NCBI GenBank assembly: GCA_016786495.1
Contig: JAEUUJ010000029.1
Span: 1 to 37,609 of the forward strand
Source of the DNA: Cyclobacteriaceae bacterium
GTDB taxonomy: Bacteria > Bacteroidota > Bacteroidia > Cytophagales > Cyclobacteriaceae
Direction: 5' to 3'
Length of the DNA stretch: 37,609 nt
The notes beneath the pieces are model-generated. The model saw nothing but the letters and a program-made list of their open reading frames with translations, did no database searches and was not told the DNA's origin. Shown here piece after piece: positions 17,221 through 24,998 of the stretch. How positions within the stretch are numbered: position 1 is the stretch's first letter; the number at the start of each line of letters is the position of its first letter. A program made the position numbers and the translations under genes.

Positions 17221-20200
17221 ATGAGAAATTTTTTAGTCGCAAGCGTTGCATTTTTTGGGTTGCTGATGTTTTCAGGCCAATCTGCTTATGCGCAATGTCC
17301 TGTTCAGTCCGATGTGCTGGTAAAAACCAGTACCGATGTAACCTGTTTTGGAGCGAATGATGGAACTATTACAGTCGACCTGGCGGATGCCTCTGTAGGC
17401 CCCGGTGTTTTCAACTTTGACTTGTATGATCTGGTAGCGGGAGCTTACGTAACACTTTCTGTTACCGAGACTGAAAATACCGCTGCGCGATCCGTTACCT
17501 ATAGCAACGTGCCTCCGGGTTCGTATGCAGTTGTATTTCGTAAAGTAGGCTGTACGACATTAACCATTACGCAAGGCGTTAGCGGATTCGACATCACCGA
17601 ACCGACCCAACTCGTTGTTACCGATGTGGTTGCACCGGATTGTAATGCCACGGTCGGAGTCGGGAACGGTAAAATTGATCTGACAATCTCTGGCGGCACA
17701 TCGCCATACACGACTGCATGGTCCGGCCCGACTTCCGTGCCTGCCAACACTGTCAGCACGGCAGCAAACCTCGATGCAGGGTCTTATAGCGTTACCGTTC
17801 GGGACGCCAACAACTGTACTGTGGTGCTCAATTTAAGTGTGGCTGTAACCACTCCGGCGGATGCAGGTCCGGCAACGGGCGTTGCCTGTGGTACGGCAAG
17901 TTTCGCATTATCCGGTAACGCATTCGCCTCCGGAGAAATCGGAACGTGGACTGGCCCTCCGGGCGTAACGTTTAGTCCGAACGCAAATACACCAAACGCC
18001 ACGGCCAACAACCTCGGTGTGGGTGCAAACGTTCTCACCTGGACCATCACCGATACCGGATTTGTTTGTACCGGTTCAAGCGATAACATCACCGTCACGT
18101 ATTCTAATGTCAGTATTGCCGGCTCTGCGAACGTAGCGCTTCCCTGTTTTGGTGCGACTACAGCCACGGGAACCTTCACCGTCACAGGTGGTATTGCACC
18201 GTTCACCTATACGGTCATTTCAAATACTTCTGGTGCGACCGTCACATTGCCTGCTCCGGGTCCGACAACTTCGGTCAACTTCACCAATGGCGGAGCGGGT
18301 GTTGTAACGCTTCAGGTGCGCGACAACAGCAACTGTACGTCACAGGCAACGATCACCATCACACAACCCGCTTCTGCGGTTACGGCAAGCACCACCATCA
18401 CCAACGTAACGTGTAACGGAGGTAATGATGGCTCAATCCTGGTTACTCCGGCCGGTGGAACAGCTCCATATGATTTTTCGATTGACGGGGGTACTACGTA
18501 TCCGATTTTAAGCGCGGCAACGCGCACCTTTACTGCGTTAACAGCACAGAGCTACAACCTTCGGGTACGCGATGCGAATGGTTGCGTTTCAACGGTTTTA
18601 GCGCGCACAGTAACTCAACCGACTGCCGTTGCACCCGGAGCCGTGGCTTCCGCAGTAAGTTGCTTTGGCGGAAGCAATGGATCCATCACCGTAACGCCAT
18701 CGGGCGGGGTGGGGCCTTATGATTTCTCCATCGATGGCGGAACTACGTATCCTGTATTGGATGCTGCAACAAACACCTTCACAGGCTTGACAGCCGGAAG
18801 CTATAACATCCGCGTGCGCGATGCCAACAATTGCCAAACTGCGGTTACGCCCGTTTCGGTTTCTCAACCTGCAGCTGCTGTAACGGCCATAACAACGCCT
18901 TCAAATGTTTCTTGTTTCGGTGCAAGCACCGGATCTATTCTGATTACGCCTTCGGGCGGAGTCGGTCCCTACGACTTTTCAATTGATGGCGGAGGTACTT
19001 ATCCCATACTGGATGGCGCAACACATACATTCTCCGGGTTGACTGCCGGTAGCTACAACATCCGCGTACGCGATGCCAACAATTGCCAGACCGCTGTAAT
19101 TCCGGTGACCATCACACAGCCTGCTGTGCTCGCTGCGCCAACTACACCGACAAACGTAACGTGTTTCGGGGCTGCAACGGGTTCAATCCTGGTGTCGCCT
19201 ACCGGTGGGACAGCTCCATACGATTTCTCGATTGATGGGGGTACAACCTATCCGGTTGTTGATTTAGCAACACATACGTTTAATGGCCTGGCAGCCGGTA
19301 CCTATAATATCTCGGTTCGGGATGCGAATAACTGTATCGTTGCCGCTACGCCCGTCACCATCACGCAGCCCGCTTCTGCAGTGAGTGCAATCACAACACC
19401 GGCTAATGCAACGTGCTTTGGCGGTAGTAACGGATCAATCCTGGTTACTCCTTCAGGCGGAACATCTCCCTACGACTTCTCGATTGATGGTGGAACCAGC
19501 TATCCGTTGACGGGTTTAACGACTCATACGTTTACGGGACTTACAGCTCAGAACTATAACATCCGGGTACGCGATGCGAACGGCTGTCAAAGTACCGTGG
19601 TCGTAACGACGGTGGGTCAGGCGGCTGACATCACGTTTACGCCTGGCGTTGTTAACGCTACATGTTTTAACGGAACGGATGGCTCAATCACCATAACGCC
19701 AACGGGTGGAACAAGTCCATATGATTTTTCGATTGACGGTGGTGCAACCTATCCGGTTGTTGGACTGACGACCAATACCTTCACCAGTCTGACCGCACAG
19801 AACTATAATCTTCGCGTGCGCGATGTCAATGGATGCGTCTCGTCTATCGTAGTGCAGGCTGTTACCGCACCAACCGGAGTTACTATTAATACAACTACTT
19901 CAACGCCAGCTTCGTGTGCCGGCTTTAACGATGGTACAATCAATGTCACGTCTGTAACGGGTGGCAACGGAGTGTATCAGTATTCCAATGACAATGGAGC
20001 TACGTTCCAGGGTTCGGCATCTTTTACCGGTCTTGCGGCAGGTAGTTACGATATCGTAGTAAAGGATGGTAACAATTGTACTTCGGCTCCGGTAACGCAA
20101 GTTGTGGGTTCCGGATTGATCTACGATGTGGCCGCTACCTCAACCCCTGCTTCCTGCGGAGGCGCGAATAACGGAACCGTAACGGTTACTTCCACGACGG

Positions 20201-21966
20201 GAGGCGTTGCACCATTCCAGTACCGCATCGATGGGGGAGCACTTCAGGCTTCAGCGACATTTAACGGCCTGGGCGTGGGTACCCATACGGTTATTGCTGT
20301 GGATGCCAATGGCTGCGCATCCAATCCTTTTGATGTGGTGGTTGGATCCGGATTAGCGTATGATGTGGCTGCCACTTCAACCCCGGCATCGTGCGGAGGC
20401 GTGAATGACGGAACCGTAACCGTAAACTCGACAACGGGCGGAACCGCTCCTTTTCAATACTCGATAGATGGGGGAGCACTTCAGGCTTCAGCAACCTTCA
20501 CGGGACTGGGCGTAGGAACGCACACGGTAACGGCTGTAGATGCCAATGGGTGTTCATCAAACCCGTTCGATGTTGTTGTCGGATCGGGTGTTGCTATTAC
20601 GTCTACCAACACTTCATCAGCGGTAACGGTTTGTCTTGGCAGCGATGGTTCAATCACTGTAACCGGGATCACCGGAGGTACAGCACCGTACGATATTTCT
20701 ATTGACAACGGCTCCACATTCCCGGTGCTTGATGTAACGTCTAACACATTCACGGGCCTTACGGCCGGTAATTACAATGTTGTTGTTCGCGACAACGCAG
20801 GATGTTTGTCGACAGCGGCACTGGTAACGGTAGCTGCGCCTCCGGGATGCGTTCTCAACTGTTTTGCCTTTAACGTAACCACAGATGCGCAATCCAAACG
20901 CCCGACCTGTAATGGAGGGTCTGACGGAGTTATCGCCTTAACGATCTCTGGTCCTCCGGGAAACCTGATCGTGTCGTTGATTCCTTCTACTGCGCCAACG
21001 GTTATCCTGCCGTCAGGTTCAACGTTTGTGTTCAGCAACCTGTCGGACGGGTCATATCAATATTCAATTACAGACGGAGTTAATGTGTGCGTGCAGAGCT
21101 TCGATTGGGGTGCAGTACAGAATGTACAGGCAACGCTTTCCAGTTCAAACGACTCGCCTTGCTTTGGAGTTCCTTCGGGCAGTGCTGTGATCGATGCAAC
21201 GGGAAGTACAACGAACGAATACTATTATTCGCTCGATGGATCAAGCTGGACCCAGTTTGTGCCGGGTGTTACGATCGCAAACTTACCGGCCGGAACGTAT
21301 AACATTCATGTCGGCAACGCGGCCAACGATCCTTGCTTTGACGCTGTACCCGTGACGATCAATGAATTGGGGACCGCTTCGCTTGATACCGTGTACGTTT
21401 CATCGGTTAACGGATTCCCGGCAGTTTCATACCCTGAATCACCAACCGCAACCCGCGTTATCGGGATTGAGGAAAGCGGTGCCGTTCCGTATGAAGTTCG
21501 GATGGAGTTGGTTAACCCGTATGGGATAACACCGAATCCTCCGTTTATTATCGACTGGACAGTTGTTAACGAAAACAATCCGCAAAGTTTTATCCCGCAA
21601 AAGCAATTGGACAATCTGTATGCCGGTGAGTATCAGCTTTCGCTTCGCGATGCATTGGGATGTGAAAGAACGTTTGCTGTTATCATTGGGCTTGATGAAC
21701 GCGTCTTTATTCCAAACATTTTTACTCCGAACAAGAGTGACGATCTGAACAGTACGTTCTTCGTCAGGAATCTGCCGGAGAAAGGATCGAAGCTTTCGGT
21801 TACCGATCGCTGGGGTAAAGAAGTGTATTCATCCAACGATTACAATCCGGAAACACTGTGGGATGGGGGCAACACTCCGGATGGTGTGTATTACTACCGG
21901 CTCCAGATTAAAGGCGGTAAAACCTACACGGGCTGGGTAGAAATTCTGCGCGGTACGAAGCCTTAA
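17221..21966 (+). CDS. SprB-repeat surface protein with T9SS type B sorting domain
   Basis: A 1581-residue secreted protein with a signal peptide (MRNFLVASVAFFGLLMFSGQ). It contains about 16 beta-sandwich modules of 75-90 residues with the SprB-repeat pattern (PF13573): T-C-F-G-G/N, DGSI-x-V-x-P-x-GG-x-x-PY-x-FSIDGG, then a FTGL-type motif, AGSYNIRVRD, NGC. The most regular repeats are at residues 388-1208. The last 90 residues (RVFIPNIFTPN, DRWGKEVY, WDGG, DGVYYYRL, GGKTYTGWVEI) form the gliding-motility-associated C-terminal domain (TIGR04131, type B). That domain directs export through the type IX secretion system and attachment to the cell surface. SprB itself is the mobile gliding adhesin of Flavobacterium and much larger; this may be an adhesin or cell-surface filament. 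Cysteines recur once or twice per module, so disulfides are likely. Confidence 0.94.
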   Translation: MRNFLVASVAFFGLLMFSGQSAYAQCPVQSDVLVKTSTDVTCFGANDGTITVDLADASVGPGVFNFDLYDLVAGAYVTLSVTETENTAARSVTYSNVPPGSYAVVFRKVGCTTLTITQGVSGFDITEPTQLVVTDVVAPDCNATVGVGNGKIDLTISGGTSPYTTAWSGPTSVPANTVSTAANLDAGSYSVTVRDANNCTVVLNLSVAVTTPADAGPATGVACGTASFALSGNAFASGEIGTWTGPPGVTFSPNANTPNATANNLGVGANVLTWTITDTGFVCTGSSDNITVTYSNVSIAGSANVALPCFGATTATGTFTVTGGIAPFTYTVISNTSGATVTLPAPGPTTSVNFTNGGAGVVTLQVRDNSNCTSQATITITQPASAVTASTTITNVTCNGGNDGSILVTPAGGTAPYDFSIDGGTTYPILSAATRTFTALTAQSYNLRVRDANGCVSTVLARTVTQPTAVAPGAVASAVSCFGGSNGSITVTPSGGVGPYDFSIDGGTTYPVLDAATNTFTGLTAGSYNIRVRDANNCQTAVTPVSVSQPAAAVTAITTPSNVSCFGASTGSILITPSGGVGPYDFSIDGGGTYPILDGATHTFSGLTAGSYNIRVRDANNCQTAVIPVTITQPAVLAAPTTPTNVTCFGAATGSILVSPTGGTAPYDFSIDGGTTYPVVDLATHTFNGLAAGTYNISVRDANNCIVAATPVTITQPASAVSAITTPANATCFGGSNGSILVTPSGGTSPYDFSIDGGTSYPLTGLTTHTFTGLTAQNYNIRVRDANGCQSTVVVTTVGQAADITFTPGVVNATCFNGTDGSITITPTGGTSPYDFSIDGGATYPVVGLTTNTFTSLTAQNYNLRVRDVNGCVSSIVVQAVTAPTGVTINTTTSTPASCAGFNDGTINVTSVTGGNGVYQYSNDNGATFQGSASFTGLAAGSYDIVVKDGNNCTSAPVTQVVGSGLIYDVAATSTPASCGGANNGTVTVTSTTGGVAPFQYRIDGGALQASATFNGLGVGTHTVIAVDANGCASNPFDVVVGSGLAYDVAATSTPASCGGVNDGTVTVNSTTGGTAPFQYSIDGGALQASATFTGLGVGTHTVTAVDANGCSSNPFDVVVGSGVAITSTNTSSAVTVCLGSDGSITVTGITGGTAPYDISIDNGSTFPVLDVTSNTFTGLTAGNYNVVVRDNAGCLSTAALVTVAAPPGCVLNCFAFNVTTDAQSKRPTCNGGSDGVIALTISGPPGNLIVSLIPSTAPTVILPSGSTFVFSNLSDGSYQYSITDGVNVCVQSFDWGAVQNVQATLSSSNDSPCFGVPSGSAVIDATGSTTNEYYYSLDGSSWTQFVPGVTIANLPAGTYNIHVGNAANDPCFDAVPVTINELGTASLDTVYVSSVNGFPAVSYPESPTATRVIGIEESGAVPYEVRMELVNPYGITPNPPFIIDWTVVNENNPQSFIPQKQLDNLYAGEYQLSLRDALGCERTFAVIIGLDERVFIPNIFTPNKSDDLNSTFFVRNLPEKGSKLSVTDRWGKEVYSSNDYNPETLWDGGNTPDGVYYYRLQIKGGKTYTGWVEILRGTKP
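18382..20850 (+). repeat. Tandem SprB-type repeats within the T9SS cargo gene
   Basis: Ten repeated units of about 78-85 codons. Units 1-6 (18382 to about 19880) share PYDFSIDGG and VRD-A/V-N-x-C cores. Units 7-9 (about 19881-20600) share TSTPASC or a close variant and, in the last two, GTHTVxAVDANGC. Units 8 and 9 are the most alike: an exact 20-base segment GGGGGAGCACTTCAGGCTTC-like, around 20230 and 20468, is shared, so the latest duplication probably involved these units. The last unit (about 20600-20850) is more divergent. Confidence 0.88.
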
Positions 21967-22970
21967 AGCTTCTCCAGAAATTTTAACGTATCAATGTTGT
22001 CGGCATAGTCCCAAACTTCCGGGTATTGTGCAGATCCAAACGGAACCAAAGCAGGTTTTTCATTTCCTACCAGGCACTGAATTTTCTCAGCATCGCGGTG
22101 AAGTTTGGCTTCCAGATCAGCCTGGTCCTTGTAGTACTCGTAGTATAATACGGAAATGGGTGAGACGAGCTTTTCATTTTCCTGGAGCAGGATAAATCCG
22201 TTGTCGAGAAATGGAATCAGGTTCACCAGCAAAATCGATTTCTGGTAGTCGTAGTTATTGCAATATTTATGGTGGTGGATAATGTCTTTGTACCGGCTCC
22301 ACCGTGAAAGCAGTTTGCTCAGGTCGTATCCTGCCGGAACAAATGCTTTCGATACGTTTCGGCAACCCAGTCCGAAATAACTAAAGATGTCTTCACCCAA
22401 TGCCTCGATATGTTCGGCCGATTCCTGGCCGGAGAGAATGACAACCGAGGTTCGGTTCTTTCGGATTATGTTCGGGTATTTGCCGAAGTAGTATTCAAAG
22501 TACCGCGCGGAGTTATCACTTCCCGTGGCGATAACCGCGTCAAAGCCTTCCAGCCTGGTCTCTTTGATGGTGATCATTTTTTCGAACTCCGGTTCAAGCC
22601 AGATCAAATGTTTGATGAGGTAGGCGATGAGCTTCGAATCCTTTGAGCTGAGCTTGAGTTGTGCCCGGTGGCCGCTGATCAATACCGACAGCAAGTCGTG
22701 AAATCCTACCAGTGGAATATTGCCAGCCAACACGAGCGCTACTGTCTTTGGTGCGCCCGGCTCCAGCGTGTACCGGCTTGTCCATTGGTTGAGTTTGTCT
22801 TCTTCCAGGTAGCGACTGATCCCTGCAAGTGAGCGCTTTACATTCTCTTCCGTAAACCATGGGTTCTCCAGCCGGGCTTGCAGCGCAAGCGATTCAAAGC
22901 CCTCCTGACTGAGGTTTGCCAGGTGAGTGCCAAGCTTGATAAATGCGTTTAGTCGTTGCCCCAGGGTCAT
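21963..22970 (-). CDS. LuxC-type acyl-CoA reductase
   Basis: A 335-residue protein with the acyl-CoA reductase (LuxC) pattern of PF05893: VALVLAGNIPLVGFHDLLSV (about 77-96), a nucleotide-binding-like region, LKLSSKDSKL, FDAVIATGSDNSARYFEYYF, and the catalytic cysteine in YFGLGCRNVSK (Cys203). The family makes aldehydes from acyl-CoA or acyl-enzyme using NADPH; LuxC does this for bacterial luminescence, but here no luxA/luxB/luxD/luxE is nearby. A role in fatty aldehyde or lipid metabolism is more likely. The gene is convergent with the SprB-repeat gene (4-base overlap) and divergent from the ferredoxin gene, with 96 bases between them; I recall similar pairing in other Bacteroidota, but that is unverified here. 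Confidence 0.88.
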   Translation of the reverse strand: MTLGQRLNAFIKLGTHLANLSQEGFESLALQARLENPWFTEENVKRSLAGISRYLEEDKLNQWTSRYTLEPGAPKTVALVLAGNIPLVGFHDLLSVLISGHRAQLKLSSKDSKLIAYLIKHLIWLEPEFEKMITIKETRLEGFDAVIATGSDNSARYFEYYFGKYPNIIRKNRTSVVILSGQESAEHIEALGEDIFSYFGLGCRNVSKAFVPAGYDLSKLLSRWSRYKDIIHHHKYCNNYDYQKSILLVNLIPFLDNGFILLQENEKLVSPISVLYYEYYKDQADLEAKLHRDAEKIQCLVGNEKPALVPFGSAQYPEVWDYADNIDTLKFLEKL

Positions 22971-23003
22971 GAAAATGTAAAACTTTTAGGAGTGGATTGT
23001 TGT

Positions 23004-23046
23004 TTTGTTCGTTGATGATTGCGCTGTATTTTTGCAGCGCTTTTTT
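23004..23046 (+). promoter_or_regulatory. Ferredoxin promoter; -7 box sits in the loop of a hairpin
   Basis: TTTG (23004-23007), 19 bases, then TATTTTTG (23027-23034) is a full Bacteroidota promoter match. The -7 box is exactly the 8-nt interval between GCGCTG (23021-23026) and CAGCGC (23035-23040), a perfect 6-bp dyad followed by six T residues (23041-23046). On DNA the dyad could be an operator for a symmetric repressor. If read through from upstream, the RNA would form a small terminator-like hairpin. The expected start is near 23038, about 29 bases before the ATG. Confidence 0.75.
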
Positions 23047-23066
23047 AAGGCCTCAAAAATAGACAA

Positions 23067-23420
23067 ATGGCGATAATTATAACGGACGAGTGTATTAACT
23101 GTGGAGCATGTGAGCCTGAATGCCCGAATACGGCTATCTATGAGGGTGGCCGGGAGTGGAACTGGGCCGGAGGAACCAAGTTAGAGTCTGTTGAACTGGA
23201 AGACGGCACCAAGCAGGACGCCAAGACGCCCCAGACACCGGTATCCGATGAGTTCTATTATATCGTTTCAGGGAAGTGCACGGAATGCACGGGCTTTCAC
23301 GAAGAACCCCAGTGTGCCGCGGTTTGTCCGGTTGATTGCTGCGTACCCGATCCGGATTACGTGGAAACGAAGCCTGAACTGGAAGCCAAGAAAGCCTGGT
23401 TACATCAGGAGAACCTTTAA
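23067..23420 (+). CDS. 2[4Fe-4S] dicluster ferredoxin (Alvin-like)
   Basis: A 117-residue protein with two [4Fe-4S] motifs: CINCGACEPECP (Cys9, 12, 15, 19) and CTECTGFHEEPQCAAVCP (Cys71, 74, 83, 87), followed by VDCC. The second motif, with the eight-residue spacing between the second and third cysteines, is typical of Alvin-type ferredoxins. The stretch between the two clusters (about 50 residues, with EWNWAGGTKLE) is longer than in classical ferredoxins. It should carry low-potential electrons in the cytoplasm. It is divergently oriented from the acyl-CoA reductase gene. Its partner enzymes are unknown. Confidence 0.92.
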   Translation: MAIIITDECINCGACEPECPNTAIYEGGREWNWAGGTKLESVELEDGTKQDAKTPQTPVSDEFYYIVSGKCTECTGFHEEPQCAAVCPVDCCVPDPDYVETKPELEAKKAWLHQENL

Positions 23421-23452
23421 GGGTACGATCAGCTCCGAAGCATTATAGATGC

Positions 23453-24358
23453 TTACCGCATCTTGGATCGTTTGATCAGATAGGTTTGGAAGATCAGGTT
23501 TACGTCCTGTCGCACATCGGCCTCTACAAAATCGATTTTATACTGATTGCAGCGCATCTTCAATGCCTTGTAAAACCTGTCCGATTCCCGTTTGTACACC
23601 TCACGTACATCGGCCGGATTCAGGCGCAGCTTGTCACCACTTTCCATGTCGATGAACTCGTGCGGCCGGTCTTCAAAATTCAGCAGTAGTTCGGTGTCGG
23701 CATCGGTTACATGAAAAACAATTACTTCGTGCTTGTTGTGTTTGAGGTGCTGAAGGGCTTTGAATAACTCTTCGGTGTTGTCGCCATCAAACATGTCGCT
23801 GAAGATTACCACGAGCGAGCGCTTGTGAATATTCTCCGCTACCTCATGAAGCACCTTTGCGACCTGTGTTTTGGATGTATTTTTTGTCCGGGCTTCGATC
23901 AGCCGTTCGAGGTGGATAAACAGCTTTTCAACGTGTGTGGGAGTAGACTTAATCGGAGTCAGGGTTTCGATCTTGTCCGAAAACAGGCATAACCCCACGG
24001 CATCGCGCTGGCGGCTCAGCATCATGGCCAGAGCGCCCGCCACGTATGCACTGAACCTGATTTTGGCCCGTGTATCGGCCGGGTAAAACATAGACGAGGA
24101 GGTGTCAACCGCAATCAGGCAACGGAGGTTGGTTTCTTCTTCGTATTGCTTGGCGAACAACTTGTCGGTACGGCCATAAATTTTCCAGTCGATATGCCGT
24201 GTACTCTCACCTTCGTTGTACAACCGGTGCTCGGCAAACTCAACCGAGAACCCGTGGTAGGGCGACTTGTGCAAACCTGTGATAAACCCCTCTACCAGCT
24301 GGCGCGCGAGCAGTTCCAGGCTGCCGGGCTGAATCGTTTCTCTCAGGTTAAGCTTCAT
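23453..24358 (-). CDS. DUF58 domain-containing protein (VWA-like)
   Basis: A 301-residue soluble protein of full DUF58 length. It has the domain's GESTRHIDWKIYGRTDKLFA motif (50-69) and then the VWA-like MIDAS sequence DTSSSM (Asp85, Ser87, Ser89), needed for metal-dependent protein binding. Further blocks are VGLCLFSD, LVVIFSDMFD and VIVFHVTD. In many bacteria DUF58 proteins are encoded beside MoxR AAA+ ATPases and membrane-bound VWA proteins, and take part in assembling or activating envelope or stress systems. Here neither neighbour is a MoxR ATPase, so any partner is encoded elsewhere. The gene is convergent with the ferredoxin gene. Confidence 0.92.
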   Translation of the reverse strand: MKLNLRETIQPGSLELLARQLVEGFITGLHKSPYHGFSVEFAEHRLYNEGESTRHIDWKIYGRTDKLFAKQYEEETNLRCLIAVDTSSSMFYPADTRAKIRFSAYVAGALAMMLSRQRDAVGLCLFSDKIETLTPIKSTPTHVEKLFIHLERLIEARTKNTSKTQVAKVLHEVAENIHKRSLVVIFSDMFDGDNTEELFKALQHLKHNKHEVIVFHVTDADTELLLNFEDRPHEFIDMESGDKLRLNPADVREVYKRESDRFYKALKMRCNQYKIDFVEADVRQDVNLIFQTYLIKRSKMR

Positions 24359-24453
24359 ATCCTAAAAATGGCAAATCCCTCAAAATTTAACAGTTTTAAA
24401 CGGTTTTAATGGCTGTTTTATTACAGGAAAGGCGATTGAAAAGATTTCAAAGG

Positions 24454-24484
24454 TTTGCAATCATTAGCCAAAACGCTATATTAA
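24454..24484 (+). promoter_or_regulatory. Possible promoter of the Pur-alpha-like gene
   Basis: TTTG (24454-24457) is followed after 19 bases by TATATTAA (24477-24484), which keeps the TA and TT of TAnnTTTG but not the final TG. The spacing is right, but the -7 box is imperfect, so this is a weak call. Confidence 0.35.
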
Positions 24485-24531
24485 CACAGTATTTTACCTA
24501 AACCTAACCCTAAACTAAACCCAGAAGGACT

Positions 24532-24897
24532 GTGGAAGAGAATAAGAGCAATGGCAGAGATGAGATATATTCTGCGAAAGTAAAAGCTGGTAAGAGAACC
24601 TACTTTTTTGACGTCAAGTCAACCCGCTCAAACGATTATTACCTGACGATTACCGAAAGTAAAAAGCGCTTCAAGGAGGATGGGTTCACCTACGAGAAGC
24701 ATAAAATATTCCTGTATAAAGAAGATTTCAACAAGTTCGTGGAAGCCCTCAACAACACCGTTAACCACGTGAAAAACGAACTTATGCCGGATGTGGATTT
24801 CACTCAGTTCGACCAGATGCGTGAAGAGGCGCATGCCGAAGAAACCGGGGCGACTGTTGCCAAAGCCGGTTCCGACTCGGAGCTGAAGTGGGATTAA
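24532..24897 (+). CDS. Pur-alpha-like (DUF3276) nucleic-acid-binding protein, GTG start
   Basis: A 121-residue protein. The core RDEIYSAKVKAGKRTYFFDV, then KSTRSNDYYLTITESKKRF, then YEKHKIFLYKEDFNKFVEAL is the DUF3276/PUR fold, seen throughout Bacteroidota; a PC4/Whirly-like single-stranded nucleic-acid-binding fold is known for the PUR domain. The C-terminal tail (about 85-121) is acidic. The start must be GTG at 24532: no in-frame ATG precedes the conserved core, and the two nearby ATGs (24551 and 24560) are out of frame. AGAAGGA at 24523-24529 is a purine-rich sequence, but only 2 bases separate it from the GTG. The likely role is RNA or single-stranded DNA binding in the cytoplasm. Confidence 0.88.
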   Translation: MEENKSNGRDEIYSAKVKAGKRTYFFDVKSTRSNDYYLTITESKKRFKEDGFTYEKHKIFLYKEDFNKFVEALNNTVNHVKNELMPDVDFTQFDQMREEAHAEETGATVAKAGSDSELKWD

Positions 24898-24921
24898 AAC
24901 CTGCCTGCATTTAGAATACCC

Positions 24922-24948
24922 AAGCCTTTGTTTTACAGAGGCTTTTTT
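24922..24948 (+). terminator. Intrinsic terminator after the Pur-alpha-like gene
   Basis: The 9-bp stem AAGCCTTTG / CAGAGGCTT (one G-U pair) closes a five-base loop and runs into TTTT. The T tract contains the first bases of the ychF -33 element at 24946-24949, so the terminator and the next promoter overlap. Confidence 0.85.
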
Positions 24949-24974
24949 GTTTTCTGGCCTTCCGAGTATATTTG
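24946..24974 (+). promoter_or_regulatory. ychF promoter
   Basis: TTTG (24946-24949), 17 bases, then TATATTTG (24967-24974), a full -7 consensus. The expected start lies about 20 bases before the ATG at 24999. Confidence 0.75.
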
Positions 24975-24998
24975 CGGCCTTAATTTCTAATCAGCACT

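Noticed and set aside
18382-20850. Regular repeats that could suggest a CRISPR array
   Set aside because: The period is about 240 bases and in frame with SprB modules; there are no short repeats with unique spacers.
23438-23454. AAGCAT-TATAG-ATGCTT dyad between the ferredoxin and DUF58 genes as a terminator
   Set aside because: The stem is only 6 bp, overlaps the DUF58 stop and has no T tract on either strand.
24497-24521. Telomere-like runs of CCTAAA/CCTAACCC in the leader of the Pur-alpha-like gene
   Set aside because: Short, irregular and not repeated elsewhere; it is simply an AT-rich leader before the gene.
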